From the NCBI GenBank assembly GCA_028583605.1, contig CM053327.1, positions 12,201,629 to 12,265,628 on the forward strand: 64,000 nt of DNA, written 5' to 3'. The notes beneath the pieces are model-generated. The model ran no database searches. It had not been told where the DNA came from and saw nothing but the letters and a program-made list of their open reading frames with translations. Source of the stretch: Dastarcus helophoroides. Lineage: Eukaryota > Arthropoda > Insecta > Coleoptera > Bothrideridae. The position numbers and the translations under genes were made by a program. Of the stretch, positions 12,639-26,400 are shown one piece after another (the first letter of the stretch is position 1; every line of letters starts with the position of its first letter).

Positions 12639-12872
12639 ATGAGCCCCGGTAATCTTAATAATGTTAGCTACATATCCCAACAAGCAACAAAACGTTTCGA
12701 TGAAAATGTCGAAGTCGTATCAGCCACTGTCGAGGAGTTTCCAACAATGCCGAACGTGCGTTGTTCTCAGAAATTAGGCATCCCTGAAACCACTCCCCGA
12801 CGCATAATTTGTAGAAATTTGAATGTTTTATTACAAAATTCAAGTGGCTCAAAAAACAGTTGGGGATTTTGA
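12639..12872 (+). pseudogene. N-terminal HTH fragment of a Tc1-like transposase
   Basis: The 77-codon open frame contains VEEFPTMPNVRCSQKLGIP and TPRRIICRNLN, the pattern of the first helix-turn-helix of insect Tc1/mariner-type transposases. It stops well before any DD(E/D) residues, inside an element with matching inverted ends, so it is a remnant and not a host gene. Confidence 0.5.
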
Positions 12873-13229
12873 CTAGCCACGCAGATCATCTAATTTAAAC
12901 CCACCAGACTTTTATTTGTAGGGTTTTTAAAAATCTAAGGTATATGCCAAAAGGCCGAAACTTTAACTTGATTAAAAACCAACATACGAAGTGAAATCGC
13001 AGTCATATCTGCCGAAACATTGACCAACGTGATAGAAAACACCGAAAAAAGAGTAATTTGGCCATCAATACCAATGATGGCCATTTGTGCGATATCACCT
13101 CCAAAAAGTAGTTCGAACATATCTCCTTAAACTAAAGTAAATGATTATCCAAATGAACAACAAAAAAACTGTTTTTTAGCATTTGTTCTTGAAAACAAAT
13201 GCTTCCACTTTAAATAGCCAACCCTGTAC

Positions 13230-13850
13230 TTATTGCAACATTTCATCTTTTTCGCAAAATTTGATTTTTTTCTTAAAAATAACTTTTTTCAGAGTTCGTC
13301 TTTTTGTTCAGTTTAACTTTTTCTAAATTAACTTTTATCTTAAAATTGGATATATTCGAAATTTTTTCTTTCTTTTCCTCGTCTCTAAATTCCTTGTCTT
13401 TATCGAATATAGGTCCAAATTTTAATTTAAAAAAGAGTAAAAACATCAAGATAAATATAGGCATAACTTTATAAAAGTTTGAGAAAAATATTTCTTGGAA
13501 ATTTTAACTTTTTTCTCCAACTTTCAAGACAAACATTTTAAAAAACGGAAAATTATGAGAACCATTATTGGAAATTTAAGCTCTTTAATCGAAAGTTATT
13601 ACCTTTTTTAGGTTACATTTTTTTCTCAAACGACAAACATTTAAAATATCAATAATTTGGCAAAAAATATTTTTTTGAAAACTGCAAAATTTCAACTATT
13701 TTCTCAACATTTAAAAAAATGTAGAAATTATGAGAAATATATTTTTGGGAATTTCGATTTTTTTTTTAATTTTAAATAAACATAAAATATATTTACCCGG
13801 GAGAATTTCATTTTTTTTCTACCAATTTTTCGCATAGAATGTTGCCTTTC
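13230..13850. repeat. AT-rich degenerate microrepeat block
   Basis: This continues the 11440-11700 block beyond the transposon insertion, T-rich on + at first and mixed later. Bases 13851-14420 have ordinary composition and no gene. Confidence 0.5.
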
Positions 13851-14424
13851 TCTAAAGCAAATTCTGCCACGTATCAGTCTGAAAGTATTTTTGTAACCAT
13901 TTGAAACTATGACAGATGATCTTCAAAAGCAGTTCTTATATTACATAAATTTTATTGATAAATCATTGCTTTGGAGATTGCAAACTTCTTTACTTTTTTT
14001 CTGTAAACTGAAATGTTGCAATTAATTTTAAAATAGGCAACGGATTATGAATTAAGTCAACGGATTTATATTCCTCTTCTGTAGATACTACTGCAGAATG
14101 CCCCTAATGTTGGTACATATATTTTCGGGTGGCGCTGTAGCATAACCACGACTCACAGTTTGGAAACGAGTGTCTTGCGTTTGAAATGTATGTAATAAAT
14201 TCTCGTCATTGTCCTGTATTGCATATTCATCTAATGTAGGGGCGGTTGGTGCATGAAGGGTAATGTGGCACTGCCCTCTAGATAAATTACTTCTAATAGA
14301 TTACATTAATTATAAATACTTAATTTATATGTAACTTTCCCAAAATGTTTAATAATACATAGTATTCGTTATCAAACATTTATCAGGCAATTAATAGTTA
14401 ACCTTCCCTCAAGACTCGGAGTAT

Positions 14425-14610
14425 AATGTAAAAGTCGCAGTCCGTTGTCACCTAGGCCAGGCCTGTAGTCCCGATCATCTCTCATTTAACCTGCAACGTC
14501 GATACTGGATCCATCTACGACAGAGGCAAAGTAATGGGAAGAGAACGCGTTTATTGCAAGTAAGCGGGAATCTGCCCGCTGCTATGCTTTCTCGATTCTC
14601 GACAGTCTAA
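14425..14610. repeat. Dispersed repeat, copy A (copy B at 49.8 kb)
   Basis: Shared words in the same order with 49765-49930 include AAAAGTCG, CCGTTGT, CGACGTC or CGATACT, TCCATC and TATTGCAAGT. There is no coding content. It is cut at its right by the element that begins at 14611. It may be a SINE, but no A/B box was verified. Confidence 0.5.
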
Positions 14611-15317
14611 CGGCCCTTTCACACGGAGAGCCGTAAGGCTCGCAAGACTGAAATGCAAAGAGTACAATGAAGCTTTCACACGAGAAGCATGGGGCCTTTA
14701 GGACGCGCGAGTGAGAGCCTGTAAGGCTCGTGCAATTAGAGCAGTACGCTTCGAAGAGATCGCGTCTCTTCCTCGAAATGCAAAGAGGGAAATGGGGGCA
14801 TTAAAAAAAAGAGCGACAATCGCTCATGGCTCTCGCTCCGCAGCGTCGAGATGGATTTTGATATCCAATTGTTAATTAATTCAATCAGTATCCGTCTCAG
14901 CGTTGCCACACGTCACGATTTAGACGAGACAGTCCCGATCCCAATTTCGTGTGTCTGGATTTTGCGCAATATTGCCAACTGATTTTTTTGGATTAAAAAT
15001 GTTGAGTACGAAGAGCTTATTGTTTTGATAGACTAGCCTAATTTTTTCGACACAAAAGCTGACAACCCTGATCCGATCTGCCCATCGGTACAAAAATGCC
15101 AAGTCATACAAGAACCGCGATAGCGTAACTAAAATTTGGAGGAAAGTTTCCGAAGTTCTTAGCAGGGATTTTGTAACATTGTCCGGGTCTGATCCAGTTA
15201 ATTGTAATTAACGACGGACGCAATGTTTAGCGCTCGAGCCGAAAGAGTGCAGGGTAGGAGCGGAAAAAGCTTCCTCTCGCGAGGACAAACCTTACGGCTC
15301 TTCGTGTGAAAAAGTCG
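14611..15317. mobile_element. PIF/Harbinger-like non-autonomous element, 707 bp, TAA target duplication
   Basis: Left end CGGCCCTTTCACACGGAGAG and complement of right end CGACTTTTTCACACGAAGAG pair over about 25 bases, and both continue into CCGTAAGG. TAA flanks both sides (14608-14610 and 15318-15320), fitting the 3-bp TWA preference of PIF/Harbinger elements (family knowledge). There is no transposase, and internal sequence is GC-richer than the surroundings. Confidence 0.75.
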
Positions 15318-15320
15318 TAA

Positions 15321-17275
15321 AACGTTTAAAAATAGTCTTCGCCTGAGCGTATATTTTCTGTATTTTGACATTCTAACTCTGAATCTGATTAGTAACATAA
15401 TCGAACTGATATAAGACATTGACTCCTGATATTCAGATAGGATTAAAAAGTAAAGTTATTGATTAAACAAGGATAAAACAACTTGAAATTTAGCAAAACC
15501 TTTAGAAAATCTGCACTAAACGTTTAAATTTTTGAGAAAAGGCACGATAATATCTTTTTCCAATTTACTGTGAGCGATTTTGTATTTTCTCAACTAAAAA
15601 ACAAATCAACTTGATTTTTCATACGATTTATTAGGTACTTGAAGGTTGATATCACACTAACATACATTTGTTAAAAGCATTATACAGAAATAAATCGGAT
15701 AAATAAAAATCAAACGATAATAACAAATTAATACACAAATTTTATATACAAAAATAATTTACAGCTTTCACAAAATAAATAATATAAAATCTAATACTTG
15801 TGCAATACAATAAAACTTACAGATAAAAAATGGCACAACTTTACATATTCCTTAATTCCCAATTTTAAAGCATTTGTCTTCGACCTGTGGGAATCAAACC
15901 ACGTTTAAAAATACGCAATTTTAGTAAAGCAAATCGAAAAGTCATAAAGCTAGAACGAAATAAATAAAATACATCACAGTATCTACAGAAATGTGCGATA
16001 ATTTTGTGTCAAAAAATAATACTGATTGTGTTAAAATCGTAAGCAGTGATATGCTTCTTCATTTCCGTTAAGTATAATTTCTATAAAATTATATTTGTTC
16101 TGGCACATTTCTGCAAAAATAATTTATAAAATAGATTTATTTTGGTACGATTGAGCCTAAAATTAGTTTATTCACACTTTCTTCAAATGTAGACAGATGG
16201 AACAGTGATAGATAGAATGCATCAGCAAGTTTAATTGAAACAGCTTATACTTAATTAGGCCTTCTATTATAATAGTTAACTTTTTCCCTATTTATTATTA
16301 ACCTAAACATTGAACTACTTGGTATAATTATCTAACATTTAGACTTCAATTGCGATATAAGATGGAAGAAGTGCCTTAAAACACCGTGATATCGTTGAAC
16401 ACTTAATGCATAAGCTTTCAATCAGTTCTATTTAAAATTTACCTAATGTTGAATCATTGAAATGTCTCTCAAAAATAGTTTATGGTCTTTTATGTTATTA
16501 CCAAACAAGACAACTTTCTGTAGATTGCAAAAAATTCACCTTCACCCATGCGCTGTTTACATGTGATTATGCTTGAAACAGAAAAATATTACATTTCTTG
16601 CTAGACACGATTTGTAGGTGATACACATAGAAGCGTATCTGTAGAAGTGTCCTTGTAACCATAGAAGGTGGTAAATTCATTGAAATATACATGTCTACAG
16701 AAATAGTAGGGAAAAGCTTAATATTCTTCCATGTCAAGCTTTCTCAACTCGCATATAAACACAGGCAACTCGCAAAATGATTCAGGCATATTTAAATTGA
16801 CACAATATATGAACAAATGCAACACATTCGCAGCCAGCGGCATATTTTGGTGTTTTTTATGTTTGCATGGAGGGGGCCCAATCGATACTTTCTGAGCCCA
16901 AATCCATGAAGAGCGACAACCACAGATCAAATTCGAGATTATTTTCGTCTACAAAAAATTGCGACGAAATTATTCAGTTTCCATCTACAGAAAATTGCGA
17001 CGAAATTATTCTTGTTGAAAATATACTAAGGAAAGATCAGTCTTTTACAGAAAGCATTGCAAATTCCGCGTGTAAAACCTCAAAAAAAATTATTGCTTCA
17101 TCGGCAAAATTTGTCTTTTCGCTGCTGACTCGAGTTTCCCATAATTAAAGCATAGTCATTGTCGATGTTTATAAAAACAAAGGATGAGTTTTAGCACCAT
17201 TTCGGAAAGATCCAATTAAAATTAACAATTATGGCACTAAATTTTGGTTTACAAAAATACTCTAAGTCATTGGAA
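15321..17275 (-). other. C3G downstream flank, probably containing its 3' UTR
   Basis: This lies downstream of the C3G stop codon on the minus strand. It is AT-rich but less repetitive than the microrepeat blocks. Several TTTATT words (AATAAA on minus) are present, so the transcript end cannot be chosen. No other convincing coding exon is seen. Confidence 0.35.
16945..17018. repeat. 36-bp direct tandem repeat, two copies
   Basis: TCTACAAAAAATTGCGACGA at 16948 recurs as TCTACAGAAAATTGCGACGA at 16984, and the match continues through AATTATTC. The period of 36 is a multiple of three inside a 93-codon + frame (12-residue repeat centred on NCDEII), but no splice context or homology supports translation. 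Confidence 0.75.
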
Positions 17276-20200
17276 TCATTGAGTGGCCTTTTTGCCTCTA
17301 GGTTTGATTGTTTCAGACAGTTGCCATAAGGCGTCCTCTTGCAAAAAGTCCGAGAAATTGTCGAAGAAACTGATTATTTTTTCGTTCTTCTTAAATGGAT
17401 AAGAGCTGGAATCGAAAAGTATTCGTAACGAAATTTTACCGAGGCAACTGAACTTACCATTTTTTAAATTTTTTCATGTTCTCTAATATGTTGAATTGCT
17501 GCCAGCGTTTTGAAAAGTTGATATGACCATTGGATAGAAGATTGCTGTTTCCAATGTGGACAAATGTGAGGTCTTGTAAAATGAGACCGCTGAAACGAGA
17601 ACCTCAAGTTCACTTTCTCTTGTTTTTACTGTATGTGCAAAATCGCAAAATAAATTAGGTTTTCATAAGAACCCTAGCAACTTAATGTTTGGATGGCATG
17701 ATTTTTTCGCTATTCAACTGTCAAATTAATTAATTAGATTTGTGAGAATTCGTCCTGTAAAAAATTAGGAAATCCGAAAGCGTATCCATTTTTAAACATT
17801 TATTATATATTTTAAACAATTTTTTTGGTTTCCTTCTACTAGAACAATACCCAAATGTAATATTTATCAGAAATTCCTGATAATTAAATATTTTGACTCT
17901 GAGTATCTATAAATTAAATCTGTCAAAACTTTTGCCACCTTATTTCTATTGCTAGAATATTTGACCATATTTATATAATTTTCTACTTCACAGTAGACAA
18001 AATTCTTTGAGGATTATTTCTTATTTCCTTTTTAACCCCACTTTTTTTAATTATATTAAAGTTCAGGCTATTTGATGCCTATGGTATCATGATTTTCTAA
18101 ACCAATTCTTGGTTTTTTTTGGTCGGTGACAGGATGTCGTGTCCAATTGAGAGAAAAAGTTTTGGTCTGAATTTTTATTTTTCAGTTTACGAATAATTGG
18201 TATCAAGTTTGTTTTTAGTATATTTTAATATTGTGCAATATTTATTATTCCATTTATAAACTGCATTTTTCCACGCCATTTTCTGACACACAACCCCACA
18301 TCAATGGTCCCTTTGGAAACTTGACAATTCTTTTTAGGCAAACTTTGTGAAATGCGTCCTTTTCTGTTCTAATTATTGTTTTATTTATATCTCCCACTGT
18401 TGGGAACGTGCTGTGGATACTTTTACGTAAGTTACTTCGTTCAATTATAAAGTAATGTGTAATTATGTCGCTCGTTTCTGACTTTTTCAAATTTTCGGGA
18501 GCTATCTTATTAGCCTTGTCTGATATAATTTTGGAACGCCTATTATTTTTTTCGCGTTTTTTTTTTAACTTTCTACCTCTCGAACAGTCTTAGTGATATC
18601 GCCACACTAAGAGGTCGCTTCAAAGTCTCAATATCAGATCACAAGCTTTACGATATCCGTGGTGTGCAAACGCGTTTGAGTTTTAGTATACAAAGAGAAA
18701 TATGACCAGAACACAAAATTAATATTATTGAATAATTCTGTTATAGTATATTGCTAGAAGGTTTTTTTAATAACCTGTTTTGCAGTTGAAATTATAATAA
18801 AATAGAGGGAAAAATAACGATATAATTTAAAATAAAAAGTTAAACGTCAAATTTAACAGTAATCACAGAGTAATGATTTCACAAAAGAAAGTAGAGCGTG
18901 ATTATTTTCAAGCATGAACTGATAATTTTTTTAAAACTGAATAGACATTCAAGTATATTAATACTGGAGATTTTTTATTCAATACTATATAAACTAATAA
19001 ACTTTCTTTGTATTTTGTATATGAAATTCTTTTATGCTCATAAATCATAAACTCTAACAATAAACTCGACACAATTTCCTGAAAATTCAAGAGTTTGAAC
19101 ACAGACAATACGGAATTAAGCTTCAAAATTTTTGAATATATTTCTGTATAAATAAGTCTTAAAATTTTTAATTTAAGTTTTAGAAGGAAAATCCAAATAA
19201 AACCTATTCTACAAAGATAATGACCATTTTGTTTTGTTATACTTACATGTAGGGAATGCAGGGGGGTTGGGTTTCAGCTAAAGCTTGCCTGTAAGCCCTG
19301 AAGCTGGAAGAGCTGTCAATAAGGGCACAATACTCCTTTAAACCATCCTGCACGTGTTTCTGCCATTCCAACCTTCTTACAGGTGCAGAATCCAACGCAG
19401 ACAGAAGCGCCAAGTAAGAATTGAAATTATTAATCTTCCGCAAGTGCTTCATGATCTTAATAAACTTCAAAAAATACTTCTCCCTCAGCTCCTTATTATT
19501 AATTTGAAGAATCCTAGTTCGCGCCCTGAAATCAAACACTTAAACAACTACAGATTGAGAAATAACCAGATCCTACCAGAACGACATCTTGTTGAAATGT
19601 TCTGTGAATAATGTGAGGTTAGGGCTCCTTTCCTCGTTTTGTTCCTGGGCCCAGATCAGTACTTCGGGTATTTCGATCTTTACGAATAACTCCGCATCTA
19701 GGAGGGTCATTTGTTCCGCTATTTGTTCGGATTTAAAGTCTAACAAAGTGACAGATCGGAGAGGCATAGTTACGTTGATGACGTCGGTGGCGCTCTTCTT
19801 GTTTCTTTCTTTAGCCTCGTACCTTTCCAAGTGTTTAACCCTTAACGCTTTAGCTAAAGTCAGCTCACCGCAAGTTATCAAATGTTGAACGAATTTCATC
19901 AGCTTCAGCTGCATGGCGTTATCCAAATCCAGACACCTTGGGTAGACAAATTTGTTTATTTGGGATTAGGATGATTGTAATTGACTTACGTTAGATCGCT
20001 CACCACACGTACTATCAGAGCGAAGGCTTCCCGGGATTTCGTCTTTCGGTCTTTCATGTAATAAAAGTGGTTGTATCTTCTGGTCAACTTACAAACTAAG
20101 TCGTACGGTGTAATAAAAGTTCGATAGGTCGTTAAGAACGCCTCTTGATATGCAAACACTGTAAGAAATCAGCGAAATTATAAAGTTGCTATTGGGAAAA

Positions 20201-20437
20201 CAGCACCAGGGGGATTTAGACAAGCATCAGGTGGTAAAAATGTAGAAAAAACGTAATGGGGATTATCGCTAAACATACCGTTTTCCTTTTCCTCTAAATT
20301 GCAGCAAAAATAAGCATTGAAATTAATATTAATTAAATTCTTGGGTCATCAATTAGGATTGTCTGCTTAGATGTTGTGTAGTTTTGAGGTTCACATTTCC
20401 AACTTTCGATAAATTTATTTTATCCAAAATTCCGCTC

Positions 20438-20496
<59 letters not shown>

Positions 20497-23400
20497 GAGC
20501 TTTCTTTTTTTTGTTCTATTTAACAGAACACATACCAAATTTGAGATACTACTAGCTTACTAATTCTTTTTAATTTGAAAGCGCAGTTTCTGTTTTTATC
20601 ATTTGTAGATGACATTTGGTAATGGTAATTTGGTATGCGATTTCGACGAAAATTGCATGTTTTCGTAATCATATACAAGTCTGCCTAATGATTAACCAAA
20701 AGTCACCAACTCAACGTGGTTACCCTTTTAATCTTACTTCTTGCCTATCTCACCTCACTTACTCTTTTAACGACGCTACATTTGCGCTAAAGATATTGAT
20801 AGTGAAAAATCCGCCCTTTGGTTGAATTTATCGAAACATGCAAAAAGGTTCTTCTATGAGTATTATTTTACAATAATGTCAAAGTCAAACATTCGGATTT
20901 TTTTCTTTAAAATAGGTTTTTGGGTGATATACAGAAGTCATCCTACATGGATGATCCTGACGACAAGTAGAAATGACAACAAACATTCAAATAATTCAAT
21001 TTCTCACTATATACAATTCATTTTCATAAAAAAGTTTTGATTCAAGATGAACTCAGTGGCATGTTATTCATGATTTATGAGTTACTCTTTTTAATAATAA
21101 ACCTCAGCACCATTAATTTTAGTGGTTAAGAAGTCATTCAGTGAGGTGTTTCGTTCTACTCGTACAAATACAAGTACAAGTGACGCCGCCAAACGTTCAG
21201 ATCATCCAAAAGAGGTCTTCACGCCAGTAATCATCGATAAAAACTCTGAGATGGCAATGGACGATCGAAGAGTGAAAGTGTAAAAGGTGGCTGAAGCTGT
21301 AGGCACATCAACTGAGCGGGTACATCACATGAACATAAAAAAACCTATTCGCGCGCGCGATGGATGCCGCGATTGCTGACACTCGACCAAAAGAGCAACC
21401 GTGTGACCACTTCAAATGAGTGGTTGACGATGTTCAGTCGCAATCCGAAATAGTTTTATGGCCTTTTCGTTACCGTGGACGAAACATGGATTCATCACAA
21501 CACACCAAAGACCAAGAAACAATCAAGACAGTGGGATTCTCCGGATGAATGTGCACCAAAGAAGACGAAGCTGGATCTGTCGACTAACAAGGTCATGGAT
21601 CCACTTTTTTAGGATACACGGGGTGTCATTCACATCGATTACCTTGAGAAAAGGGTAAAACGATCACCGGCGAATATTATTCAGGGTTTTTGGACAGATT
21701 CGATATTAAGGGCCTTTACACCGACACTCTTTCTCCCGGATTTAGCGCGCGCCGTTCCAATCGCGTACGAAATAATGTCAGTCTAAATGCAAAATTGTCA
21801 CTTAAGAAAATAGTACGTTTAAATCATGGAGCATTGACTCGAAGTAAAAATCGTGTGCGAATGGAACGTTGCATTCTTAGTGACAAACTTCTAGAACATC
21901 ACGTTCTTTGTGTATCTCTTGTAACGCGCGATTGGCGCGTCCTGACAAGAGCGTGCGAAAATACTCCAAATGTAAAGGGCCCTATTGATTTGAAGCAGAA
22001 ACGACCGCATTTGGCGAAAAAAAGTGCTGGTGCAGTGTGTATCGCCATAGCAAAAATACATAAATTGGGTTACGAACTACTACACTATCCAGCATATTTT
22101 CCAGGTTTAGCCCCCTACGACTATTTTCTATTTTCAAACATGAAAAAAATGACCGAGCAATAAAAAACTTGGGTCAAATGGAGAGGTCGTCACTGAAACA
22201 GACGCCTTATTTGGAGGTCTTGAAGAAACCTATTATTTGGAAGGAATAAAAAAATTGGACAAAGGGTGCATTAGATGTATCGAAATAAATTGAGACTACT
22301 TTGAAAAATAAAACTCTTATTTGCCGAAAAAAATATTTTTTATGCAAAAAGTCACTGATTTATGAAACTGCTCTCGATTAGAAATACAATAAGCCGATAT
22401 TGTAAAGAACTGATGTGTTAGAAATTTCGGATTTTATGTTTTTATGGACTGCTTTATGGAACGTGTCAGATAATTGTTATCACGAAGTGAGTAAATGTGC
22501 AAGTGTACATCTCCTGGCCACACAAATTTCGATTTTAAAGCCAAAATTTTGAGAAAATCAAAATCCTGAAATTATTCTAAACGAGTTTTCTTTAGAAAAG
22601 TGGAAATTTGAGAAAAAACCTAAAGATTAAAAAATATTACTTTTTTTCGGGAAGAAACTTTACCATAGACTTTTTGTTTTTTTTTTAATTTCTACTTTCT
22701 GAGAATGATAAGTTTAAGTTTGAAATTTTATTATATTTTTAATTTCAAGTAAAAATTCTATTGTTCAAATCAAAATTTCCTTAAAAAAGTAAGAACTGGA
22801 AGATTCTAAATATTAGTTTCAAACATCTGTAGTTTTTCCTCAAACTGTTATTTTCTTAAAATGTCAATTATAAAACCGAAAATTTGGACTTTAAAACTGA
22901 CATTTTATCTTTAAGACTAAAGCTTCAAAACCAAGTATAATGGTTAAAAAAAATTTTTTTCCCAAGCTTGAGTTAAAAAAAGAAATTTGAAAATTCGGAA
23001 TTTCAAAAAAAATTCCATTTAAATATCGTAATTTTTAAATTAAAACCAAACACTGAAATCTCAGATTCTCAATGAACTTCATGCTTCATTCAAGAAAAAA
23101 TTTCGAAATTCGAAATTAAAGAGAACTAAATGTTTATAATTACAAATTTTTCAACAATGTTGATTTTATAGCCAACATTTAAAAGTGAAATTCGGAATTC
23201 TGCGAACTTTTTTAATAAACAAATTTCCTAGAGCAATTCCTTTTTTTAACGAAATTTTAAACGCGAACTTTTTGAAAAAGTGTTCTCGAATTTTTTACTT
23301 TAAGAGAAAGAAAACATTTTGAACTGAAGAAAAAAATTTCATAAAAGCAGCGGCGTCTCGCGTTCGATGTCAAGCGCGACCGCGGGCGGCTTCAGCGAAA

Positions 23401-26400
23401 TCGTACCTTAGGAAAGTCACTACCTTTAAAGGTAATTTCACGAACAAAAATTATACATAACTGTGGTGACCAATGATCAGTGGTTCATAGAACAATGTTG
23501 TAAAATGTAAATTTAAAAAAACCTTTTATTTCTATTTACAAATGATTTAGAATTTAGGCAAATTCTTGTCTTTGAAATTGCTAATAAAAAATTGTTGATG
23601 GGATCTAACCAACTCACCTCCATTTTTCGTGGCCTTAGAAGCTTGTATGATTAAGGCATCTATGGCTCCACCTCTTATATCAGGTCCATCTTCCTCGGGC
23701 TTCTTCAAATCCAACCACTTGTCCACGTCAACTTCCTCCATCAGATCGACATCGCAAGGCTGAATTTCGCTCCGTTCTTTCTCCTCATTTGTCTTTGTGT
23801 GTTCCAGTAGATCCGGCAAAACTTTCGCAGGGGATTCCAACGACTGCATCTCGGGTTTGACAGGCGTAAGCGGAGGCGATGAGACCGATTTTGACGAACT
23901 GGTTCTGCTGCGCTGCTTCGGTGGCAAGGCCGGAGGTATCGAGTTCGTCGTAGATGTTAAAGCGGGGTGGTGATTGGGCGAAGGTAACGGCGAAGGGCCT
24001 CTGTAATCGATAATGACATAATTCGTGATCTGAAGATGTATTAATGGACTTACTTCTGTGGTGTTGGAAAGGTTTGGGCCACTATGGCGGAGCGGCTTGA
24101 ATTCTGCAGAGTGTGCGCGAAAGAACAGGATTGTGTCGTTGTTAAACTAGGACCACAGGTTTGGGTCCAAGGCTGATGTTGAACCATGTGAACGGAATGC
24201 CTCATCATGTACTCCTGTTCGCTCGTATGCGAGCAATTACCGAACATTTCCATGTACGCCATTACTATAATAATAATTTATATAAACCAAATGATTCTCA
24301 AAACAAATATTTTTTAAAACAGGTTAAAATACATTTAAACTAAAGTCTTGCGGAGGTGACTACATAGACAATTTTAATAAGTAAAATTAATGGAAAAATA
24401 TTGACATATTAAAGAAATTCAATATCTTTTTAGCACCCAACTCTTAATAAGTAGTAGAATCCAAAGATACCAAAAGGATTTTACACTTTGTATGCAAAAC
24501 TCATCTACATACGAAAACCTTCCGTCAAGAATTTAATGAGCGGAGCTAAATAATTCCACATCGATTCTTTTTATCTCTCCCTCTCTCTCTCTTTCAAAAG
24601 AAACAAAACGGTGATCTTTACAAAACGCTAGTTTTATCGTGGACGAGGCAAACTGCCCAACATTTTTTTTTAATTTGGGGGTAATTTCACTTTACCCCAA
24701 TGGCTCTTCTAAACACTTTTGCATGTTATCGTAATCATCTCCGCAGGAAGAAGATTAAAAACGCAATCAACCAAAAAAAACACAAGAACTCAAGTTAGTG
24801 CACCACTTGGGCTTTCTTACCGGAATAAGCCACCGACTGGAACACTAAGAAAAAAGTTACAATCAAATTTTTTCCGGTAGCAGAGCGAAGAAAAATTCTG
24901 ATGATTTAGACAAAATGGGAACTTACTGTGTTTCTTCTTTGGTGGCAACGGTGGCGGTCTACATTCTTGAGCTGGGGTAGTGATACTTGAAATACTCGAA
25001 CTGCTCGATTGATGCATCTGATGCCTTTGACACGTCACCAGAAGTTCACCTAAAATTCAATGAACCTGTATTGGGAATTACATATGAGGCCAAAAATGTT
25101 TATCATCATTTTCGTTTTTTTGTTTGTGCGAGTAGTGGCCACGTTCTGTAATATTTTGTATAAATGAACAATTTTAAAGCCTTACCAGGCTGAGAATCTT
25201 TTCAGAGAACATCTTTAGAGTTCCACTGAGTTCAACCAAACCCTGAAGATGTTCTCGGCGAAAAAGAGTGAAACATTTGACGCGGCTTTAACTTCTAAAC
25301 CAAGAAGTGTACTTATCTTACCCATATTGCTGTCAGGAACATTGTCATAAGGCGACGGTTGCCTTTCGAGCTTCTTTTTCGTTTTCTGCGGCAAAGCGGG
25401 CGGCGTGTTGCTGCCCGAAGCGAAATCGACTTCGTCCTGCTGCGTCGTTGTTAGGGTGGATATGATAGAGCTACTGCTACTGGTCTTCTGACTGTAGGCC
25501 TTCACCGAAGTTTCCTCATTTAAAGATTCGAGAATGCTTTCGGATTTGAGCATCTCCATGGAGGAACTACACGAATGCTTGGTCACTTGGGTGCAATGCG
25601 AACTGGTGCTCTGCTGAGAGCTGCGCTTCGAGTAACAAGAAGAATGGTAGGATTCGGCCGACATTATGCCGGAATCTGTATTGGACAATCTGTGGTAATC
25701 ATATAGGGATGCTGGATTTATTAGTTGGTTGGATAAGCTGGAGCTTAGCGAGGATTCTTCCCAGGATTGGGATCCGTTGGCGGCTATAACACATAAGTTA
25801 TGATTATGAACAGCGTTTTAGTTAGAAAATTACCGATTATATCAGTCGTATGATTTTCAAAAGTATCATCGGCAGCGGAAGGTCCCATGATGGCTCTTAA
25901 TTCTTCTTCTTCGCGCGAAATATTTGACATGGAGTCGAGACTTTCCAAACTGGCCGAAAGCAAAGACGAAGAATCCGGCGACTTTGAAGATCTTATCAAA
26001 TTCATTAATTGATTTACAAAAAATTTCAGTTTATCAGTTCACTTACCTGTAAAAATGCACGGGCGGCACGTTCTCTGGGCTGTAGCACTCTTCGGTCTTG
26101 GCGATTTTGTACAAATTTTTCTTTTTTGGCGGAAGCGGTGGCGGTGTGACAGAATGTAATTGACCAGTCCGTAAAATCCTGAAAAATGCACGATTGCGTG
26201 CAAATTTTTAATTGATAATTTTACCGGAAATGGGGATGAGTTCTACAACACTCACCCGTCTTTAGGTCTGGGTGGTTTCGGAGGCGGGCTTGGGTCTCTT
26301 AGAACCGACTCCGTGCTGTGGCTGCTTCTCACTGGATTAACGCAAGAGGTCTGTTCCAAAATTTCTCTTTCGCGCGGCGTTAGAGGTATATCAGGAAGAG

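Larger units (their letters stand above)
11747..13229. mobile_element. Tc1/mariner-superfamily-like relic with about 30-bp inverted terminal repeats
   Basis: The left end reads TACAGGGTTGGCCGTTTAAA and the complement of the right end TACAGGGTTGGCTATTTAAA, continuing into GTGGAAGCA-type sequence, for about 30 matching bases. The ends carry TA, as expected for this superfamily. Inside, 12639-12872 (+) encodes an HTH-like transposase start, and 12990-13130 (+) encodes a transposase-tail-like segment (ISAETLTNVIEN). The catalytic middle is missing. A hAT fragment interrupts its left half. Confidence 0.65.

Noticed and set aside
16867..17148. 93-codon plus-strand frame with a 12-residue repeat (NCDEII)
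   Set aside because: Lies in the probable C3G 3' UTR on the other strand; no splice signals or recognisable family. Only the DNA repeat is annotated.
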